NCBI GenBank assembly: GCA_030268105.1
Contig: BSDZ01000039.1
Span: 62,001-126,000, forward strand
DNA length: 64,000 nucleotides
Reading direction: 5' to 3'
Source of the DNA: Volvox africanus
Lineage: Eukaryota; Chlorophyta; Chlorophyceae; Chlamydomonadales; Volvocaceae
A program made the position numbers and the translations under genes. Under the pieces are notes generated by a model, which was not told where the DNA came from, searched no databases, and was given only the letters and a program-made list of their open reading frames with translations. Positions 58,492 through 64,000 of this stretch are shown here, one piece after another (the first letter of the stretch is position 1; every line of letters starts with the position of its first letter).

Positions 58492-60788
58492 CGTCCCGAG
58501 ATCTCCTGTGATACCTGGTTATAACCGTACATCACTCTGGCTTATTCAAGACGGAGCATTTTGTTCTCGGTCAGCCAGCCCGCAACTGTTGCTGAACCGT
58601 TTAAACGACGGACTTTTGTCGGTTTCAGTTTCGATTACCATTGCTCAATTGTGCCAGTTGCCACGTGTAGATATGAAAGGTCCTGCGATTGAAAGTTTAT
58701 ATTTTTATGTTTGCTGTATCAGGAGGTCTATATGGCCACTTTTGGCGTCCTGACTGACTCTCCATTGTAACGCCACCACCATCGGCTCCGTGCAGCGCCT
58801 GCACATGTCTTCAAACATTTCCGGTGCAAAACTCAATCATTTCAACCTAGGATGGGTTCCCTGCCTCACCCGCAGGGACCTTTCATTCCACCCAGATCAC
58901 CCCCGGGGGTCACCCAACTCAATCAAGCTGCCTGGTAGGTGTCGGCGCAGGCTCCGGGGGCGTTGGCGAAATATTCCCAGGGACCACAAATGACGACGCA
59001 AAGTAAAGTAAGCGCGATGTCGTACGAGGCTAAAATCAAGGTCGTTGCTAGAGCCTAGGGGGCATGTAGCCTAACGACCAACACGCGGCCTCACGTGGGC
59101 CCTGGCCTTCCGAGGAGCATACGATGTATATAGATAGACAGATCACAAATTCGCAGGCGCGCATGCACATAAGACACATTTTGTTGCAATATTGCTTTGT
59201 TTTATCTTCGCATCCTCATATCACCTCGGACAGTTTGATTTTTCTTGCTCAGACATGCCCTGCTCGCGATTTATTTTTGTAAGGGGAGATGCATTTTTAC
59301 CTTAGGAAGGGCTCCAAACTCTTGTTTGAAAGAATTCTATATTTGGGGTTATCAGGGGCCACAAGCGTGCGCGGAGTGCGTGGAGGTTGGGGGGAAGGGA
59401 AATAGGGTGTAAGTAACGGCGGCGGATGAGCTCGATGTTTGCGGTGTCAGATGCGACGACAGCGATGGCCTCATCGGTCGCAGCATGGGGCGACATGCCG
59501 CAGCAGTGAAGAACCTGAGGATCTGCCTCGAGGCTTTCAGATGGATTTGGCTGGCGGCCGGTCATGGTAGGTGCTGGGTAAGAGGAGAAACAAAATACCA
59601 AAGCAAAATACCCTACGGGATCAAAGCATTTTCCAAAAATGCATTTTACATGTTAGCCGATCGCTGTTGATCAGTCAACTGTTATATTGGTGGTGGGTAT
59701 TGTACGGTATGGCTAGAGGGTGTGCGGAACTGGGGATCAAGGATCTTCGACACAACTAATAGTCTCAAAGGAATTTCCAATCCGGCTTAATATCCACACA
59801 GAGAAAACATGTGTACCTACCTGGGCTCTTGTGCCTGGTCCCCTTTCGTACAGTAACACCTTAACACAACCTCCTCGCAAAAACATCAGGGTTATGACAA
59901 CAGATGTTTTCGCGCCGTTCTGTTACCCTCCTAATATGTCATAACATCGCGTACGGAAGGCCCTCGTCAGATTTGGACATTGGACTCCATATCGTTAACA
60001 GTCGGGATGGCATGAGTATTCGAAAATTCGAGTTACACCATTCGCATTATAAAGGACTTTTTGGAAGCTCTGTATGAAGTTTGAACATAAGGGCTTTGCC
60101 CATGTCTGCGCCCTGGCAAAAGTCAATCTCACCATTGCCTGCTTATTCCATACATTATACAATCGACCCATATGGCACACTTCAGACGGGGCGCTACTTC
60201 AGAACTTCAGCTTCGCGTCTTTCACTCTTGTTAACCACATGGCTGATAAGTCTTCTGCAAATTTTCTTTGAGGCGTTATCGCCACGTGACAGTGGCGGCA
60301 TTTAATCTACCCATTTGGCTCTAGCGTCTGACAGCGAACACGTCAGCATTCGTCGGCATACGCTGTGTTTCTGTCGTTGATTTCCTTTCAAGGTTTTTGT
60401 GGATCGAAGAGCTTCCTAAAAGACAATCAGTCTTAGAAGCGAAGGGCCGCCTCAGCAGCTGCGGCGGCAACTTCAGGAGTGACTTGCGGTTGTCCGCTGT
60501 GCATTTGACAAAAGTTGAGGCCCCTGAAACCACTGCTTGGTCGGAGGGTCATCCTGGGATTATTTACTGCACATTCTGTCTGTGGGATCCCCGGTGCCCT
60601 AAAAGCCCCAACGGTCAACATCTTCACATATACAGCCTACACATATCTGTTCCGGCAGTGCCCAAGCAGTCATCGGACCCAATTTGATACGCAATATCAA
60701 CGTATCAGTGTTCGCTGTGCAGAGGCGTCAACGATAGGAATCCACGACTTGGACGGGTGCTATCGACAGCATCTGACGGACGCTGAAC
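58492..60788. promoter_or_regulatory. Divergent intergenic region with a possible minus-strand exon
   Basis: It separates the mTERF-like and membrane-protein start codons. A minus-strand frame at 59302 to about 59590 follows a good acceptor (pyrimidine tract then AG) and encodes CCGMSPHAATDEAIAVVASD and on to a stop. It could be the last exon of an unrecognised gene, but I found no partner exons. The rest shows no coding signal. Confidence 0.35.
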
Positions 60789-63700
60789 ATGTCTATATGC
60801 ATCAGTGCCGCAAGTGACGGCCCAATCACCCCAGGGCATCGCGCCGGTTGCCACAGCGAACATAGTGAGGTGTCGTACATACCCGTGTCTGACGCTTTGG
60901 AGGAGCTGAGCCTGCGGCATGCAAGCGATAAGCAGTTACGTAGCCAAGAAGGGGGGAGGGAGGCGCATTCAATGGGAGATGGGCGTGCGTTTGACAGCCA
61001 ATCATGGTTCTCCCACCAGCTACAGAAATTGGGAGCTTCGTGGCCAGTACCTGTAGCCGCTGTGGCGTCCATTTTGGTTTTTACGTGCATGGGCTATACG
61101 TGGGCCCAGGCTCGCCCAGGCGCGCAGACAATACTACTCACAAGGTAAGGGCAGGAAGGCCATCGTGGAGTGCCAACACATTAAAACGCTTTGAACGAAT
61201 TGGGTTCCTATTATTCCTTAGGGCCCTGCGATTGCGAATCCGTGCATGATTTGTCATGGATGTTTTGCATAGTTATTGGGCTTCCCAGACACCGTTGAAC
61301 ATAAATGCGTATGCGTATATGGCCAAGCATGGAACTCTGCGTTATGCATGGCTTAACGACCTGCATGACACTACGATTGCTAACTCGCATGACACTACAG
61401 CCGCCCCTGCCCCTGGCTGCGCTGGTTGTGTCGCGTAAATCAGCCGGCGTCTGATAAGCATAATATGCCGTGACCACACCCTCAGTGTTTCATCATAATG
61501 TGCTTCTTGCCTTGCGCTTTCGGCCAACAGTTTGTTGCAGTTCTGCTGGGCAGTAATGTCCTCTCAAGAGCCGCGGCGTTTTCTCAGATTTGCACAGCTC
61601 GCATCATCGTTTCTGGGCATCCTTGTGATTCTACCTAAACGTGATGTGTATGGCACCCGAATCTGGGCGGCTGCATTTGATGAGGACGGTGGCGTGATCT
61701 TGCCCGGCTTCGCGACTTCCTTGGCGAAGCTCTTCGGACTCCTGGACACGAAGGATACAGGCGACAATGGTTACGCACTTGCAGACGATGCGGATCTGGC
61801 CCGCGCTTTGCTGCGCCTTGAGGTAGGTGCCGCGGGTATCGCACTTTTGATGCTCCCACCACACTCTTTGATGCTCCTGTCACGCTTGTGAAGCCTGTCT
61901 TATTCTTCCGCAGCCTTCGCTCTTTATTGGAGAGGCGAAGGGTCTTGGATTCTACATGCCAGTGTTGTGTGTGTGCATGTTCCACTGGGCATGCAGGTGT
62001 CGCTAGCCGTGATGGTTGTGATTTGGTTGCTGCAGACCGTAGCGGCAAGTTATCAACACGCAACACGGGGAGGCACTGCCCCAGCCATAGGTGGAGGATC
62101 CACCGGATTTACTTCCGCTAAGCAATCAGCATGCAAAAGCCATTTCGATCTTCCAGCGCTTGATATTCAAACGCCGTGCTGCGTGCCTGAGCTTTGGCTC
62201 AGGAATAACACGCGCGCCCACAATATGATTGACGTGAGGCGTGAGATCGGCATACATTCAATTTACGTCGCGCCGATTTACGGTCTTTCAAGCACTGGGC
62301 ATCCGGATCATTGTGATGCAGAGCTGCAGCAACAGCTTAGCAAGGCGTCAGTGGCAGCTACCTACATTCAACGCGTGTTACTTCTGGGAGCTTGTCTGGC
62401 GCAATGCACAGTGGCAGTAATTATTATAGGCAGCTGGGACGCACTCGCTGGACGGCTTGATGCAATTGAGGAAGGAGTCTCGGCAACGAGGTGCGTTGAT
62501 AGCAATCAACCACAGATATCGCTTAGCGGCATGCGATCTTGATCTGTGCCGCAGATAAGTGATATTTACCGTCAACCAGGGGCATGTGTGCTATGAAATC
62601 GTGTATCGGTGTGACCTATTCACAAGATCTTTCGATTTTTTACGACTGGGCCGTAACGCCTGTTACCCTTCCGCACCATGTCAATTTTGTTTTGCTTCTC
62701 TTCATCTTGGCCGTTAGGGAACTGGAAAACCTAGTGCCTTCCGCGGATAGCCGGGGAACATCCTGGGTCTCTTTGGAGATTCTTTGCATCGCCATGTCTG
62801 CGCCGTTGGCTCTGCCATCATTGCTACGCTCGCGTCTATTGCTCCACACAGCAATTCAGCTACGGCCCACAGCGGGCCGCAGCTTGGGACTTCTCCTCCT
62901 AGATGTGAACGCCGCAAAGCTGCTGCTGTCGACTTCGGTTGGTGTGCTGGGCGGCTGGATGTCTGGCGCCCTGGCATGGCAGTTGTCCCAAGTTGTCACC
63001 ATGTTGTTCGGTGTAATGAAGTTATGTCTAGACGGCTTCAAAGCGCAGTCTCAGCTTGTCTACAACGTCCCTATGGGCGGCAGTGGCATAACTCCAGTGG
63101 AAGCACCCGCTAGGCTTATGCTGGTCGTGCCAGAGGGTCCTAGTTGCGAAGATGCCCACCTGGGTTTTATAAGCATTCCAGAGTGTCCCAGTGCACGCGC
63201 CCTGTCGCCACTTTTCACGGACTCGATAGGGCGGTTGGGAGGGGGCTTATTAGACCGCGGTTCAAGCGGCAGGTCCAATATTGATGGCGGCCCAGTGGCC
63301 CTGGCAACTGGCAACTGTGGGGACGCGGGCTGCACAATAACAATTGCAAGCGGCAACACGATGGTCAGCAGCAGTGGCAACACGATGCGCTCACCATATT
63401 CAAGCGGCGATAGTCTGGCCAGTGCAGCCGACGCAGACCAACATGGCCAGCCGGTCGGGGGCAGCACTGGCGCAGCATGCACGACCCCGGGAGCGATGAC
63501 ACCACACTTGGCGCGACGCCCGTCTCTTGCTAATGGTAGCAACTCCCCGCATTGTCAACAACAGCATTTGAACATGCCACCGGCGTCTCCGGCGTGCACA
63601 GGAAACATCGCCAGCGCCAGGCCATCGTTAAGCAATCGAACATTCCCCAGTGTAATCTACAGTCGTGGCTGCGGCAGGGGAGTCGGAGCCTTGCATTCGT

Positions 63701-63962
63701 GGGACTTGCTTCTGGGTTCTCTCGGTCTTCTAACGTGTATGCTGTGGGTGGCACTTTTCGCGCCTCCCATAGCTCTTCTGGGAGACGAGGCTGTGGAGTT
63801 TTTTGAGGGCTTGATGGACACAGGGATTGGCGCAATAGCTACGTTGGCAATGCTCACGAGCATCGCCACATTGTCCACGGTAGCAGGCACCTGCCTGGTG
63901 TGGTGCATAGCTAGCGGGGAGCTGCGCCAGCGGCGGCGTCTCCTTCCCATCGAGAGCAGGAG
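60789..63962 (+). CDS. Multi-pass membrane protein of unknown function (continues past the window)
   Basis: Four phase-consistent exons (60789-61144, 61531-61822, 61997-62490, 62580-63962) give at least 841 aa, and the last ends at a GTGAGT donor, so the gene continues. Hydrophobic segments include VPVAAVASILVFTCMGYTWA, LASSFLGILVILP, VSLAVMVVIWLLQTVAA, LLLGACLAQCTVAVIIIGSW, VNFVLLLFILAV, LLLSTSVGVLGGWMSGALAW, LLLGSLGLLTCMLWVALFAP and ATLAMLTSIATLSTVAGTCL. That implies at least eight membrane spans, with a long Ser/Gly/Thr-rich hydrophilic loop (about 63060-63660) between the last groups. The ATG at 60789 is the likely start, with about 85 hydrophilic residues before the first span. I recognise no transporter or channel signature. 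Confidence 0.65.
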
Positions 63963-64000
63963 GTGAGTTTCTAGGCCGAATGAGGACGGGGGATCAAGTT

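Noticed and set aside
1..64000. CRISPR arrays, bacterial operons, rRNA or tRNA genes
   Set aside because: No regularly spaced repeats, ribosome binding sites or conserved RNA-gene cores were found. Most genes are intron-containing and eukaryotic.

Overview
The window looks like nuclear DNA of a volvocine green alga (Volvox, Gonium or Eudorina type). The evidence is a gene with a C-terminal VARL (volvocine algal RegA-like, SAND-family) domain, intron-rich genes with moderately high GC, GT-AG introns of about 60-1000 bases, TGTAA polyadenylation motifs after several stops, and long Ala/Gln/Gly/Ser-rich stretches. The species cannot be named from the sequence alone. Exon boundaries were assigned by eye from frame, phase and splice sites. 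Where I call a model phase-consistent, every intron joins compatible codon phases.

Layout: (1) About 1.5-7.5 kb, + strand: a multi-exon TPR protein whose 5' end is unresolved. (2) 8.17-9.74 kb, - strand: a bZIP transcription factor with a transmembrane segment and a candidate IRE1-type unconventional splice site in the mRNA just before that segment. (3) 11.45-14.30 kb, + strand: an iron-containing, heme-oxygenase-like redox enzyme. (4) 14.69-16.24 kb, - strand: a secretory-pathway kelch protein ending in NDEL. (5) 19.86-25.22 kb, + strand: the VARL/SAND regulator, about 1,484 aa. (6) 25.2-33.1 kb: a gene-poor stretch with open frames of unknown nature and an AT-rich, Rickettsiales-like fragment of an ATP synthase gamma-subunit gene at about 31.23-31.58 kb. 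(7) 33.13-44.17 kb, + strand: a 15-exon gene for a secreted protein of about 1,866 aa. It has two right-handed beta-helix modules, and a bacterial-type domain is inserted in the second. (8) 45.60-52.12 kb, - strand: a 12-exon Rok1/DDX52-type DEAD-box RNA helicase, 723 aa. (9) 52.1-55.3 kb: a repeat patch with an inverted copy of an exon-intron junction of gene 7 and a 24-bp hairpin. (10) 55.28-58.49 kb, - strand: a 7-exon mTERF-like protein, about 591 aa. (11) 60.79 kb to the end, + strand: a multi-pass membrane protein that runs off the window.

The genes do not form a pathway. The mix (rRNA processing, organelle gene expression, ER stress, secreted matrix-type protein, cell-type regulator) is ordinary for a nuclear chromosome. 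Two convergent pairs (TPR/bZIP and redox enzyme/kelch) have closely spaced 3' ends.

The observations most worth follow-up are the candidate IRE1 splice site in the bZIP gene, the Rickettsiales-like insert, the nested domain in the beta-helix protein, and the inverted exon copy beside a hairpin.
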